Assembly: GCA_021372725.1 (NCBI GenBank)
Contig: JAJFTV010000121.1
Coordinates: 1 to 64,000, forward strand
DNA length: 64,000 bases
Reading direction: 5' to 3'
DNA from: Chloroflexota bacterium
Lineage (GTDB): Bacteria; Chloroflexota; Anaerolineae; Anaerolineales; Anaerolineaceae
Shown here: one piece after another, positions 16,233-25,883 of the stretch
How the letters are laid out: each line of letters begins with the position of its first letter
How positions within the stretch are numbered: the stretch's first letter is position 1
The notes under the pieces: generated by a model
Databases searched by the model: none
Seen by the model: the letters and a program-made list of their open reading frames with translations, nothing else
What the model was told of the DNA's origin: nothing
Program-made: the position numbers and the translations under genes

Positions 16233-17453
16233 TCAGATTTCTTCTCCGCCCTTATAGACTCGAACGATATTTTCTTTCCGCTGCAATATGCTCACATCGG
16301 TCAACGGGTTACCTTTGACAAACACCAGGTCTGCCAGTTTGCCTGCTTCGATGGTACCGATATCTTTATCCATATCCAGGCATTCAGCTCCATTTCGGGT
16401 AGCTGCGATGATGGCCTCCATGGGTGAATATCCACCGTTTACCAGCTCTTCAAGTTCCATGGCATTTTTTCCGTGATATGCCCAGAACCCGGCATCCGTA
16501 CCGACACATACTTTTACACCCGCCTTGTGCGCCCGTTCCAGAGATACCCAGCGGTCATCACATACTTTAAGAATCCAGTTCCAGCCGCCTTCACTTGAAC
16601 CCGTCCGCTCCTTGCCATAAGCAAGACCCTGCGTGTGAGTCGTCAGTGTCGGCACATAAAAGACTCCTTTCTCTGCCATCATTTTGGTTTGCTCATCGCT
16701 CAACCACGGGGCATGTTCAATGGAATTTAAGCCGGCCCGTATGCCGTCGGTTATTCCCTGGCCGCCATGCGCATGTGCGGCTACGCGCACTTTCGCCCAA
16801 CGGGCTTCTTCACACACAGCAGCCATTTCCTCATAACTCATTTCCTGACGGTACGGTTCAGACAAATCATGTGAACCGCCGGCAGCATTCACCTTCAGCG
16901 TATCAGCTCCCCGTTTAAGCTGCTCACGTGCCGCTCTGCGGCAGCCCCAGGGGCCATCACCCACACCGGTTCTTCCCCAGACCATCACTTCCGGCACAAC
17001 CGATGCTTTATCCATGTGCCCGCCCGTTACGCAGATACCCTGACCGGCTGTTCTCATCCGTGGGCCAATTACCAGGCCGGCGTTAATCGCATTCCGCAAG
17101 GCCACATCCACGTAAAACGGTGCATCCAGGCATCGTATGGTTGTAAACCCTGCCTCCAGATCTTTCCTGGCATTGGCAGAAGCACGAAAGGCAAGATCAG
17201 CTTGAGAATGTGTGATTTTATCCAGCTCATAGTCTGACAGGCCGCCTTCCACATGGACATGCGTGTGGCAATCCACCATACCAGGGATGACAGTGTACGC
17301 CGTTGCATCGATCACCTCGTCTTCCGGCGAAACCTGCACAGCCTCGGTTGGCAGAACAGCCTTTATCCGGCTGCCTTCTATCAGAATTGAGTAATTTTCC
17401 ATTACATATTCATGAATACTGTCAATCAGAATACCGCTACGAATGATTTTCAC
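16233..17453 (-). CDS. Metal-dependent amidohydrolase (Xaa-Pro/Xaa-Arg dipeptidase-like)
   Basis: 406 residues, amidohydrolase superfamily with an N-terminal small beta domain and a TIM barrel. Metal ligands can be placed: His63 and His65 (DCHTHVH), a probable carboxylated Lys187 (DTLKVNAAGG), His227 (AAHAHGG), His247 (SIEHAP) and Asp320 (VGTDAG). This is the pattern of the prolidase-like or imidazolonepropionase-like branch that includes uncultured Xaa-Pro and Xaa-Arg dipeptidases. There is no signal peptide, so it is cytoplasmic. It lies 9 nt downstream of the ATPase genes of ABC system A, which suggests it acts on what that system imports. Confidence 0.85.
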   Translation of the reverse strand: MKIIRSGILIDSIHEYVMENYSILIEGSRIKAVLPTEAVQVSPEDEVIDATAYTVIPGMVDCHTHVHVEGGLSDYELDKITHSQADLAFRASANARKDLEAGFTTIRCLDAPFYVDVALRNAINAGLVIGPRMRTAGQGICVTGGHMDKASVVPEVMVWGRTGVGDGPWGCRRAAREQLKRGADTLKVNAAGGSHDLSEPYRQEMSYEEMAAVCEEARWAKVRVAAHAHGGQGITDGIRAGLNSIEHAPWLSDEQTKMMAEKGVFYVPTLTTHTQGLAYGKERTGSSEGGWNWILKVCDDRWVSLERAHKAGVKVCVGTDAGFWAYHGKNAMELEELVNGGYSPMEAIIAATRNGAECLDMDKDIGTIEAGKLADLVFVKGNPLTDVSILQRKENIVRVYKGGEEI

Positions 17454-17462
17454 AATGCGCTC

Positions 17463-18485
17463 CTATTTCACAGCGAAACAAGATACAAAATGACCGCTGG
17501 ATTTCTCTTCCAGTCTTGGGAATTCCACTGCACAGCGGTCGAATGATAGCGGACAACGCGGCCTGAATGGGCAGCCAGGCGGAATATTGATTGGATTGGG
17601 AGGTTCACCGGCAATGGCGATCGCCTTCTTGCGCTTACGCGGGTTCGCCACTGGTGCAGCAGCCAGCAGCGCCTGTGAGTATGGATGCAGAGGTAAGATG
17701 AACAAATCTCTGGCAGGAGCCAGTTCTACAATGCTGCCCAGATACATGACAGCAACGCGGTCGCTTACGTGTTGTACCAGACGCAGGTCATGGGTAATAA
17801 ACATCATAGCCAGTTGATATTTTTCTCGTAATTCCATCAACAGGTTAATCACCTGCGCCTGAATGGATACATCCAGTGCCGAAACGGGTTCGTCCGCCAC
17901 AATAAATTTGGGGTTTACTGCCAACGCGCGCGCCAGCCCCACCCGTTGCCGCTGACCACCGCTTAATGAGTGCGGGTATCTCTCTGCGATATCAGGTCCC
18001 AGACCAACCGTGTTGAGCAGATTTTTCACACGGTCGTCAAGCTCACTAACGCTGCAAATGTGGTGTACCAGATTCGGTTCACCAACTATCCGGCCGACTT
18101 TCTGTCGCGGGTTTAATGATGAATAGGGATCTTGAAAAACTACCTGCATCTTGGAGCGCATCGTTACCACATCCCGGCCTTTCATCTCCAGGAAATTTTT
18201 GCCCTCGAATAACACCTCGCCTTTATCCGGTTCATACAGGCGCAAGATACAACGTCCAAGCGTAGTTTTGCCACAGCCACTTTCACCTACCAGGCCAAGA
18301 CACTCACCGGCTTTAATAGCCAGGTCAACTTCATAAACCGCCCGCAGATATTCGGGTTTCTTTCCCAGCGCCTGGCGTAAAACCGATTTACCCAGCACAA
18401 ACGTTTTCGAAAGATTTTTAACCTGCACTAAAGGCGTCTCAATAGTATCCACATTTATTTTCTCTTCCACCGGGTTCAGCTCCAT
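17463..18485 (-). CDS. Peptide ABC transporter ATPase, OppF-like (system A)
   Basis: 340 residues. One of the two ATPases of an Opp/Dpp importer. Walker A GESGCGKTTLGR, signature LSGGQRQRVGLARAL, Walker B FIVADEPVSALD and the H-loop FITHDL are all present. The oligopeptide-transporter C-terminal extension with its Cys cluster (PPGCPFRPRCPLSFDRC) is intact. The start overlaps the end of the OppD-like gene by 10 nt, indicating translational coupling. Confidence 0.95.
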   Translation of the reverse strand: MELNPVEEKINVDTIETPLVQVKNLSKTFVLGKSVLRQALGKKPEYLRAVYEVDLAIKAGECLGLVGESGCGKTTLGRCILRLYEPDKGEVLFEGKNFLEMKGRDVVTMRSKMQVVFQDPYSSLNPRQKVGRIVGEPNLVHHICSVSELDDRVKNLLNTVGLGPDIAERYPHSLSGGQRQRVGLARALAVNPKFIVADEPVSALDVSIQAQVINLLMELREKYQLAMMFITHDLRLVQHVSDRVAVMYLGSIVELAPARDLFILPLHPYSQALLAAAPVANPRKRKKAIAIAGEPPNPINIPPGCPFRPRCPLSFDRCAVEFPRLEEKSSGHFVSCFAVK

Positions 18486-19456
18486 ATTTCCTCAAATCGA
18501 ATACAGGCAGAGAAATGGCCTGGCTTTACTGGCCTGAGCTGCGGATCTGCTGTTCTACAGGCATCCATCACATAACGGCAGCGGGGAGCAAACGAGCAGC
18601 CTGCCGGCAAATTAAGCAAATCAGGCGGGTTCCCCTGTATCGGGACCAATTTTTTACCTTTCAACTCACCGGTTGGGATTGATTCCATCAAGCCGAGTGT
18701 GTATGGATGCCGGCTGTTCTCGAACAGCTCGATCACATCTGCCATCTCCACAATTCTGCCAGCATACATCACTGCCACCCGATCGCAGAGCTGTGCCACA
18801 ACACCCAAATCGTGGGTTACCCACACCACACTGGCGCCAGTCTCAGCCTGAAGATCTTGAACCAGCTTGATGATCTGATCCTGAATGGTCACATCCAGGG
18901 CTGTCGTAGGTTCATCGGCCAGCAAAACTTTTGGACGGCACGATAGAGCAATGGCGATCATTGCCCGTTGGCGCATACCTCCGCTGAATTGATGGGGGTA
19001 CTCGCTAATCCGGCGTTCAGGCACAGGTATGCCCACCTTGCGCAGCAGCTCGATGGATTGATTGCGGGCTTCTGACTGAGATACACCTTCATGCTGCACA
19101 ATCGTCTCCATCATTTGTTCCCCGATCGTCCAGACCGGGTTAAGTGCTGTCATCGGCTCCTGCAAGATCATAGAGACTTCTTTTCCGCGATATTGCACCA
19201 ATCGGCTCTCCGGCCAATCCAGGATATCCATTTCATTGTAAAAAATCTTTCCGTTGACAATTTTCCCAGGTTCCGGGACAAGCCGCAGGATGGAACGACA
19301 GGTCATACTTTTACCGCTGCCGCTTTCTCCAACCAATCCCAATACTTCACCTTCCTTGACAGAAAATGTCACACCATCTACAGCTTTTACCAAACCATCC
19401 TGAAGTTTGAAATAAGTTTTTAGATCCTGAACTTTTAAGATTTCCGCCATATCCAT
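18476..19456 (-). CDS. Peptide ABC transporter ATPase, OppD-like (system A)
   Basis: 326 residues from ATG at 19456 (MDMAEILKV), with GGATAGTGAGA upstream. An open frame extends 44 codons further but lies within the end of the permease gene. Walker [13 protein letters not shown], signature [15 protein letters not shown], Walker [13 protein letters not shown] and the C-terminal Cys extension ([17 protein letters not shown]) are complete. It pairs with the OppF-like subunit to drive system A. Confidence 0.95.
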   Translation of the reverse strand: MDMAEILKVQDLKTYFKLQDGLVKAVDGVTFSVKEGEVLGLVGESGSGKSMTCRSILRLVPEPGKIVNGKIFYNEMDILDWPESRLVQYRGKEVSMILQEPMTALNPVWTIGEQMMETIVQHEGVSQSEARNQSIELLRKVGIPVPERRISEYPHQFSGGMRQRAMIAIALSCRPKVLLADEPTTALDVTIQDQIIKLVQDLQAETGASVVWVTHDLGVVAQLCDRVAVMYAGRIVEMADVIELFENSRHPYTLGLMESIPTGELKGKKLVPIQGNPPDLLNLPAGCSFAPRCRYVMDACRTADPQLRPVKPGHFSACIRFEEIWS

Positions 19457-19488
19457 TCTCACTATCCTAAAAACTGGTTCCTTGGAGC

Positions 19489-20361
19489 TTAATCCTTCGG
19501 CCGCAGTAAGCCGGATAAGCCGTCTCCGAACAAGCTGAAAGAAAAGCCAACAACGGCCAGCGCCAATCCAGGGAAAATACTCAACCATGGAGCAATGGTA
19601 ATAAATTCGCGGCCATTGGCAATTTCAACACCCCATTCCGGTTTTGGTGGTTGTACACCAAGCCCCAGGAATCCCAGGGACGCTCCGGCCATAATACACA
19701 TAACAACATCTGACATGGCATACACAATATTCGGTGAGATGATATTGGGCAACAAATGCTGGATCAAGATCCGCCAATCACTGTATCCCAGCGCCTTGGC
19801 AGCCAGGACATATTCCTGGTTCTTCGCCACCAGCACTTCTCCACGAGTAATCCTGGCGTAAGAAATCCAACCCACCAGAATCAGGGCAATATACATGTTC
19901 ATTAAACCTGGTCCCAGCACTGCAAGAATCACAATCACCAACACATAAAACGGAAAAGCGACGTTGATATCCACAAACCTCATTAATATTGAATCAATCG
20001 CTCCGCCATAATAACCGGATACCGCTCCTATCACGCATCCAAAAACGAACGGGATTGAAACGCAAATAATCCCAATTGAGAGGTCGAGCCGCGAGGCAAT
20101 GATGATACGCGACAGGATATCTCTACCAAATTTATCGGTACCCAGCAAATGTCCAGTTGTGCCTGGTGGTTTTAAGATAGCTTGATAATCGGTTTCAATG
20201 GGATCGTATGGCGCCAGACTCTCAGCGAAAAGGGCGACAAGACAGATTAACAAAACTGCAACGACGCCAAGGACAAATGTCCTTCTCCTCACAATAAACT
20301 GCCAGAGATGTTTCCAGGTGTTTTTACCGGTATTTTTTTTCTCAAGCGTTACAACAGTCAT
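19489..20361 (-). CDS. Peptide ABC transporter permease, OppC-like (system A)
   Basis: 290 residues. An N-terminal basic stretch and a first membrane helix are followed by the OppC-type periplasmic domain (APYDPIETDYQ) and a five-helix permease core. The ATPase-coupling EAA-type loop (ALGYSDWRILIQHLLPN) and the GASLGFLGLGVQPPKPEWG motif near the C-terminus identify the C-type permease. It is adjacent to OppB-like (12-nt gap). Confidence 0.94.
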   Translation of the reverse strand: MTVVTLEKKNTGKNTWKHLWQFIVRRRTFVLGVVAVLLICLVALFAESLAPYDPIETDYQAILKPPGTTGHLLGTDKFGRDILSRIIIASRLDLSIGIICVSIPFVFGCVIGAVSGYYGGAIDSILMRFVDINVAFPFYVLVIVILAVLGPGLMNMYIALILVGWISYARITRGEVLVAKNQEYVLAAKALGYSDWRILIQHLLPNIISPNIVYAMSDVVMCIMAGASLGFLGLGVQPPKPEWGVEIANGREFITIAPWLSIFPGLALAVVGFSFSLFGDGLSGLLRPKD

Positions 20362-20373
20362 GAAGAAGCCTCC

Positions 20374-21315
20374 TCATAGAGTCACCCTTGGATCCAGGAA
20401 GGAGTAAACAATATCGTTCGCCAGGTAAATGAACGATACCAGAATCCCAAAGACCAGTGTCAGACCCTGGACAACGATGTAATCTCGCCCGTTGATACCC
20501 TGTATCATCGTGTAACCCATGCCGGGGATGGCAAAAACGGTCTCAATAACCACTGAACCACCAACCATCGAACTTAAATAAAGACCGACAATGGTGACAC
20601 TAGAAATCGCAGCATTTCGCAGTACATGCCGTAAAAAAATCAGTCGTTCACGCAGCCCTTTCGCATGGGCAAAGACAACGTGCTCCGACTGTAAAATGCT
20701 AATGATGTTATCGCGCATGTTACGGGTTAACACAGCCGTCATGTGCAGGCTTAATGTGACAGCCGGCAGGAATAAATCCTGTAAACGATTAAGAAAACCT
20801 TCCCTGACGCCCCCAACCGGGAAAATTGGAATTTTCACTCCAAAAAGAATTAGCAGGATAATCCCAACCCAGAAATTGGGTGTTGATAACGTACCCATCA
20901 ACACTACTCGAACCACCTGGTCAAACCAGCCATTTTTATGAAGCGCAGTCAGAAGCGAAAGCGGAATAGAAACAACTAATGAAATAAACACTGCATAAAA
21001 GGCAAGGAACAGAGTTAGAGGCAGGCGGTTTTGAATTAATTCAGTCACAGGTGTGCGCAGGATGACCGAATCACCAAGCTGGCCTTTTGCAATGTTCTGT
21101 AAAAATATTACAAATTGCATATACAAAGGTTTATCAAGACCCATATAACGGGTTAACGCTTCCACCCGTTCAGGTGTTGCTTTTAACCCCAACATGACTG
21201 TCGCCGGGTCACCAGGGATTAATCTGATGATAAAAAACACCACCACCGTGATGATGATAATTGTAGGAATAGCCTGTAATATTCTTCCCACAATGTAGAT
21301 AAACTTGTCATTCAT
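20374..21315 (-). CDS. Peptide ABC transporter permease, OppB-like (system A)
   Basis: 313 residues with six predicted membrane helices. Family blocks are present: FIIRLIPGDPATVMLGLKAT near the start, FAHAKGLRERLIFLRHVLRN (coupling loop) and SVVIETVFAIPGMGYTMI. It is separated from the solute-binding-protein gene by 76 nt that hold a strong stem-loop. Confidence 0.94.
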   Translation of the reverse strand: MNDKFIYIVGRILQAIPTIIIITVVVFFIIRLIPGDPATVMLGLKATPERVEALTRYMGLDKPLYMQFVIFLQNIAKGQLGDSVILRTPVTELIQNRLPLTLFLAFYAVFISLVVSIPLSLLTALHKNGWFDQVVRVVLMGTLSTPNFWVGIILLILFGVKIPIFPVGGVREGFLNRLQDLFLPAVTLSLHMTAVLTRNMRDNIISILQSEHVVFAHAKGLRERLIFLRHVLRNAAISSVTIVGLYLSSMVGGSVVIETVFAIPGMGYTMIQGINGRDYIVVQGLTLVFGILVSFIYLANDIVYSFLDPRVTL

Positions 21316-21344
21316 TCAACAAAGCCCTCCAGATGACAGTGGGG

Positions 21345-21374
21345 TTGTGAGCTGGCCTTTCAGCCAGCTCACAA
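21345..21374 (-). promoter_or_regulatory. Stem-loop after solute-binding-protein gene A
   Basis: A perfect 12-bp stem (21345-21356 with 21363-21374) with a 6-nt loop lies between the binding-protein stop codon and the OppB start. There is no T-run. Such a structure typically stabilises the binding-protein mRNA and lowers permease expression; here that role is inferred. Confidence 0.7.
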
Positions 21375-21391
21375 TCTTGCCTGAATTCGAC

Positions 21392-23053
21392 TTACTGAGA
21401 AAGCCAAACCTTACCGAACTTCAACCAGCCCAGAGGAATCTGATAGAAGTTGTTGACATTCTTGTTTACGAACGTGTCGAACGGGTTGTTGAACAAAATG
21501 ACAGCTACACCCTGTTCGTTGAATATCTTTTGCAATTCTTTGTACATGTCACAGCGAGCGTCAGGATCAAATTCTTTGCGGGCTTTGTCTGCCAGTTCAA
21601 GGGCAGCATCGTCAGTCCAGCCGGAATACAACGCCGGGTCAACCATGAAGAAAGCAGTCTGTTCTTCTGGATCAAGGACATCATCTGTCCACTGATAACC
21701 AGCAATGGCGGTGAAGGTTTTCTGCGAGAATGATTCGCTGACCACAGGGCCTTCCAACTGCTGAGTTTCAACGGTAAAACCAACCTGGCTCCACATATCC
21801 TGCAATGCTGTGGCAATGTCGCTGCCAATCAGAGAACTGGAGGGAATATCCATGTGAATGGTTGGAATCTCGCCGCCTGCATATTTTGACTGGGCAATTA
21901 ATTCCCTGGCTTTTTCCGGGTCGTATTCAAAACCATAGTCGCCGGTCCAGCAGGCGCTGCCGGGTGAGAAGAATGATTTGGCGGGGGTGGCAACACCAGA
22001 GGTGGTAACCTGTACCAGGGCTTCCCGGTCAATAGCGTAATTCAAAGCAAGCCGGATATTCACGTCATCGAATGGGGGTTTGGTGTGATTGAGGAAAATA
22101 TAACGGCTCTGGGTGGCCGGCCACAGTGTGAGATTGGCAACGGGATCGCTCTTGAGCGTTTCGATCATTGAGTAAGGAGACCCATCAGTACCCAATACGG
22201 TTTCAGACTGAACCTGAAGAACCCTGGTGGTCGCTTCAGGGACCTGGGTAACAACTATTTCGTCCAGGTAGGGCAGTGGCTGGCCATCTTCACCCAACTG
22301 CCAGTAATAGGGATTGGGCTCCAGAACGAACACTTCGCCGACTTTCCATTCTTTAACCATGAACGGGCCGGTGGTTACCGGATCTTTCATAAATTCATCG
22401 ACGCCCAACTTTTCAAATTCCGCTTTGTTATAAACACCAACTGCCAGCAGCGACATAAGAGAAAGGGCTGACGGCGAGGGCTCAGCCAGGGTCATCTTGA
22501 AGGTCTTGGCATCAACGGCTTCTGTTGAGGCAATATTTTCAAACAACCAGGTGTTTGAGCCATCGGTGCGGGCACGGTCTATAGAGAAGACGACATCATC
22601 TGCAGTCAGATCAGTGCCATTGTTAAATTTGGCATCCCTCAGATGGAAGGTGTAAGATAATTCATCTTCACTCATTTCCCATGTCTCAGCCAGGCCGGGT
22701 TCCAGGTCTGTGCCGGCGTCGTTGAGCATGACCAGTGGTTCAATTACGTTTACCATAATCCACCAGTCTTGATTAGCAGTTGACCAGGTCATATCCAGGT
22801 TTTCCGGGATGGCACCGCGCGCCCAGGAGAGTGTACCGCCGCGAACAATTCCGGAAGCAGGTGGTTCGGGGGTTGGTGGTATGGTTGGTTGAACCGGTAC
22901 CTCTGTTGCAGCAGGGGCCTCAACTTCTGCCGGTGCTTCAGTTGCAGCAGGGGCTTCAGATGACGGTGCTTCAGTTGCTGCAGGAGCACACCCGGCCAAA
23001 ACGATCGTAAAAACGATCATCAGGCTTAACAAGATTTCTACGTTTTTTTTCAT
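21392..23053 (-). CDS. Peptide-type solute-binding lipoprotein (SBP_bac_5), system A
   Basis: 553 residues. The signal peptide ends in the lipobox LAGC (Cys22). An Ala/Pro/Glu-rich spacer leads to residue ~70, then a full cluster-C (DppA/OppA) binding protein with landmarks ETWEMSEDELSYTFHLRDAK, FNNGTDLTADDVVFSIDRA, DVNIRLALNYAIDREALV and a C-terminal NEQGVAVILFNNP. It is anchored outside the membrane and delivers its ligand to permeases A. AAGGAG precedes the ATG. The leader upstream carries a second, very strong Shine-Dalgarno-like sequence about 100 nt from the start. Confidence 0.93.
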   Translation of the reverse strand: MKKNVEILLSLMIVFTIVLAGCAPAATEAPSSEAPAATEAPAEVEAPAATEVPVQPTIPPTPEPPASGIVRGGTLSWARGAIPENLDMTWSTANQDWWIMVNVIEPLVMLNDAGTDLEPGLAETWEMSEDELSYTFHLRDAKFNNGTDLTADDVVFSIDRARTDGSNTWLFENIASTEAVDAKTFKMTLAEPSPSALSLMSLLAVGVYNKAEFEKLGVDEFMKDPVTTGPFMVKEWKVGEVFVLEPNPYYWQLGEDGQPLPYLDEIVVTQVPEATTRVLQVQSETVLGTDGSPYSMIETLKSDPVANLTLWPATQSRYIFLNHTKPPFDDVNIRLALNYAIDREALVQVTTSGVATPAKSFFSPGSACWTGDYGFEYDPEKARELIAQSKYAGGEIPTIHMDIPSSSLIGSDIATALQDMWSQVGFTVETQQLEGPVVSESFSQKTFTAIAGYQWTDDVLDPEEQTAFFMVDPALYSGWTDDAALELADKARKEFDPDARCDMYKELQKIFNEQGVAVILFNNPFDTFVNKNVNNFYQIPLGWLKFGKVWLSQ

Positions 23054-23165
23054 TACAAATTCTCCTTTTACTCATTTATCATAAACTTCTACATTTCAGA
23101 CATGTCAGATAGGATCCATGTCTTTCCATTTTGTGTGTTTTATCTCGTCCTCACCTCCTTTTCAA
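23054..23165 (-). promoter_or_regulatory. Leader of binding-protein gene A with distal strong SD
   Basis: On the minus strand AAAAGGAGGTGAGG lies at about 23151-23162, about 101 nt upstream of the true ATG, which has its own weaker site. It is followed by a GTG with a TAA four codons later, so at most a tiny leader peptide could be made. The same spacing is seen at three other binding-protein genes in the window. Confidence 0.5.
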
Positions 23166-23213
23166 AAACATTCAAACTGAACCTGCAACATAAATATATT
23201 TCTCCTCTGGCAG

Positions 23214-24605
23214 CTACATTATAGGGTGCTTTTCGTACCAGAATGCTGCACGTTCGTATGCTGAAGCCACTTGCAAGATTGTAGCTTCAGCCATTGGTGC
23301 TCCGGCAATCTGCAGCCCGAGCGGCAGATGATCCTGCCCAAATCCGCAGGGAACCGTCACTGCCGGCAGCCCTGTTAGATTGTAAATTCCTGTTCGTCTT
23401 GCCTCATCTGAACCCTGACCCGCTGCCACCACCGGGTCCTCCGCTGGCGCCTCAAAAGCCACTGTTGGATTGACAATCACATCCACTTTTTGAAAAACCT
23501 CAAGAAAAGCTGCCAGCAGTTTATTGCGGTATTGTTGGGCTCGTAGATAATCCACCGCGGAAAGCATTGTGCCAAGTTCAAGCTGCTGGCGCGTCATTTC
23601 CGCATAATTCTCGGGTTCTTCCTTTAACATGTGTTCATGCGCCAGCGTGGCTTCAGGCAATATTGAAATCAGCATAGCCTGGTCCGCCAGATCGATATCC
23701 GGTATGGAAACCGGCACCAGTTCACCGCCAAGTTCTTCCAACGTTTTTACAGCTTTCCAACTGACTTCTCCAACCAGGGGACGAAGATCAGGATGGTTTA
23801 TATGATGTTCCAGAACACCAATTTTCACCCCCTTCAATTCCATGTTTAAACCGACACAATAATCCGGCACCGGGCTACGGGATGAAGTTGGATCCTGCGG
23901 GTCATATCCGGCGACCACTTGCAGGAGAATCGCCGCATCTTTAACCGAGCGTGCCATAATTCCAACATGATCCAATGACCAGGAAAGCGGAAATACACCA
24001 TGCTTGCTTACCCGTCCGTAGGTAGGTTTAAGCCCCACAACGCCACAGTAAGACGCCGGAATACGAATTGAACCACCCGTATCTGTTCCCAGGGAACCCC
24101 AGCCAATCCCTGCTGAAATGGATGCTGCCGATCCGCTGCTCGAACCGCCTGCCGTCCGGGAAACATCCCACGGATTATTGCACTGACCGTAATCTGGATG
24201 CACAATGCCATAGGCAAATTCCAGCAAGTTGCATTTACCGATTAAAATTGCGCCGGAATCCATGAGCCGCTGGGCGCTGGTTGCCGTCTGTTCGGGAATA
24301 CGGTTTACCCAGTGACGTGATCCGGCAGTCGTGCGAATACCGGCGGTATCAAAAATATCCTTCAATGAAAAGGGGATGCCATGCAGCGGGCCTAAATCCA
24401 GACCACTACGCAGGGCTATTTCGGCATCTTGAGCGTCTCTCAGCGCCTGTTCTCTCAGCACGGTGATAAATGCATTCAGGCGGCCATCCACCTGTTCGAT
24501 TCTGTCCAACACAGCCCGGGTAACCTCAACCGGAGACAGAGCGCCGCTGCGGTACAGCTTGCCAAGCGAAGTGATATCCTGATATAAAAGCTCGCTGTCG
24601 CTCAT
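23214..24605 (-). CDS. Amidase-signature hydrolase (GatA/AtzE-like)
   Basis: 463 residues, amidase-signature family. The Ser-cisSer-Lys triad can be placed: Lys82 (PFSLKDIFDTAG), a Ser in GGSSSGSA at about 155-156 and the nucleophile Ser179 (TGGSIRIP). The product is cytoplasmic, without a signal peptide. It overlaps the small GatC-like gene by 4 nt (ATGA), a sign of translational coupling and of a two-subunit enzyme. No gatB is present, so a metabolic amidase of the AtzE/AtzG kind is more likely than the tRNA amidotransferase, although an unlinked gatB cannot be excluded. Confidence 0.85.
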   Translation of the reverse strand: MSDSELLYQDITSLGKLYRSGALSPVEVTRAVLDRIEQVDGRLNAFITVLREQALRDAQDAEIALRSGLDLGPLHGIPFSLKDIFDTAGIRTTAGSRHWVNRIPEQTATSAQRLMDSGAILIGKCNLLEFAYGIVHPDYGQCNNPWDVSRTAGGSSSGSAASISAGIGWGSLGTDTGGSIRIPASYCGVVGLKPTYGRVSKHGVFPLSWSLDHVGIMARSVKDAAILLQVVAGYDPQDPTSSRSPVPDYCVGLNMELKGVKIGVLEHHINHPDLRPLVGEVSWKAVKTLEELGGELVPVSIPDIDLADQAMLISILPEATLAHEHMLKEEPENYAEMTRQQLELGTMLSAVDYLRAQQYRNKLLAAFLEVFQKVDVIVNPTVAFEAPAEDPVVAAGQGSDEARRTGIYNLTGLPAVTVPCGFGQDHLPLGLQIAGAPMAEATILQVASAYERAAFWYEKHPIM

Positions 24606-24823
24606 TGTTGCTCATTCTCCTGGTCATGAACCATCCAGGCAGAAGGTTGAAAGAAATTTACCGGTTCAACACCTGCGCGGTTCAGGGCTTCAATCTTGCC
24701 GGCTTCCTCCAACATCCAGTCAAGCTGTGGTGCGAGGATTTCACAGCGTTCGAGATTTAACCCAAAGCCTGCCAATTTTGCCAGCAGCAAAGCCGTCTCA
24801 GCACTCACACTACCGCGTTTCAT
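24602..24823 (-). CDS. Small GatC/AtzG-like amidase partner
   Basis: 73 residues. The pattern is that of GatC-like proteins: an N-terminal helix (ALLLAKLAGFGLNLERC), a second helix ending in LEEAGKIEALN and then a VEPV turn (AGVEPVNFF). Proteins of this kind wrap around amidase-signature enzymes and stabilise them (GatC with GatA, AtzG with AtzE). The ATGA overlap with the amidase supports a 1:1 complex. It starts 6 nt after the AstE-like paralogue 2 gene. Confidence 0.72.
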   Translation of the reverse strand: MKRGSVSAETALLLAKLAGFGLNLERCEILAPQLDWMLEEAGKIEALNRAGVEPVNFFQPSAWMVHDQENEQQ

Positions 24824-24829
24824 CGCTGA

Positions 24830-25801
24830 TTAATCCTCATGTCCTGTCACACGATCCAGTTCGATGACCACATTTCCGGCATCGACATGCGGGCTGGTGC
24901 GGATAACCGTGACGTGTCCATCAAACAGCGCTTTCACATCGGAAATATGCTCGCCAAATACATTTCTGTATTCGCCGATCACCTGGCTTTCCTTCACCCA
25001 GTCGCCCAGTTTGACGGCCGGGTACCACATGGCGTCAACCTCGCTGCGGATGGCAGCATGTTCAGCACTGAACATGCGTTTGACCGTATTGACAATGGTT
25101 CCCTTCCGCATACCCAGATGGATCATGATATTTCGCAGGCCCACCAGGTGGCGCTCGGTATCTTCCATGGTCAGAATACCCTGTTTTCCTGACTCCGCCA
25201 GGATCGACGGAATACCTTCCAGCGACATCGCCCGGAAACCGGATGTGTGCAAAGGTCTGGGGAGTTGGGTCAGGTCACCGCCTACCACCATCGGGATGTT
25301 ATAGACCATTGCCAATTCACGGGATTTTTCATCCACTGCTTCATTGCCGGTGATTGGGGCATTGACAAACGGCACCAGCGCTTCCGGAATATCACCGCCG
25401 TGCAATTCTACATAATAATCAGCCGTGCGCAGAACGTTTTCGGTGATGTGATAAGCCATCACCTCGCTAAATGAGCCTTCCGGATCGCCCGGAAAAACCC
25501 GCCCTGGATTGATGCCATCCTGGGGAACCAAAAAGCCCAGGTTGTTTTCAAATGCCGGCAGATTATAGATCATGACAACTTTAAGAGTGCCCTTCAGTTT
25601 TTCCGGTTCAACCTCACGGAACAGGCGAATGGCTGCTTCTATCCCGCAGAATTCACTGCCATGCATGCCGCCCAGAACAACCAGTGTGGGGCCTTCTTCA
25701 ACACCATAAACCGTACCAACCGGAAAACGGATTGCTTCACCGGTTGGTTTATAAGTAAACTCCAGCCAACCCTGTTCTTTTTTACCCGGCGTCTTTGTCA
25801 T
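24830..25801 (-). CDS. AstE/AspA-like zinc deacylase, paralogue 2
   Basis: 323 residues from ATG at 25801 (MTKTPGKKEQG), chosen because AAGGAG lies 8 nt upstream; an in-frame Met 37 codons earlier adds an unrelated Lys-rich tail. Zinc ligands fit His47 and Glu50 (GGMHGSEF) and His134 (VELHGGD), with catalytic Glu about 203 (LAESGKQG). The substrate-binding motif reads NPGRVFPGD: Arg is kept but the preceding Asn is Gly. It resembles paralogue 3 far more than paralogue 1. It lies immediately upstream of the GatC-like/amidase pair, so it probably supplies or shares their substrate. Confidence 0.82.
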   Translation of the reverse strand: MTKTPGKKEQGWLEFTYKPTGEAIRFPVGTVYGVEEGPTLVVLGGMHGSEFCGIEAAIRLFREVEPEKLKGTLKVVMIYNLPAFENNLGFLVPQDGINPGRVFPGDPEGSFSEVMAYHITENVLRTADYYVELHGGDIPEALVPFVNAPITGNEAVDEKSRELAMVYNIPMVVGGDLTQLPRPLHTSGFRAMSLEGIPSILAESGKQGILTMEDTERHLVGLRNIMIHLGMRKGTIVNTVKRMFSAEHAAIRSEVDAMWYPAVKLGDWVKESQVIGEYRNVFGEHISDVKALFDGHVTVIRTSPHVDAGNVVIELDRVTGHED

Positions 25802-25883
25802 GTTAGTTTCTCCTTGTTTTTGTATTCCATAACACAAATTTTTTTTGTTGCTTATCTTGGTAGTGATGTTGTAAATAGCCTGC

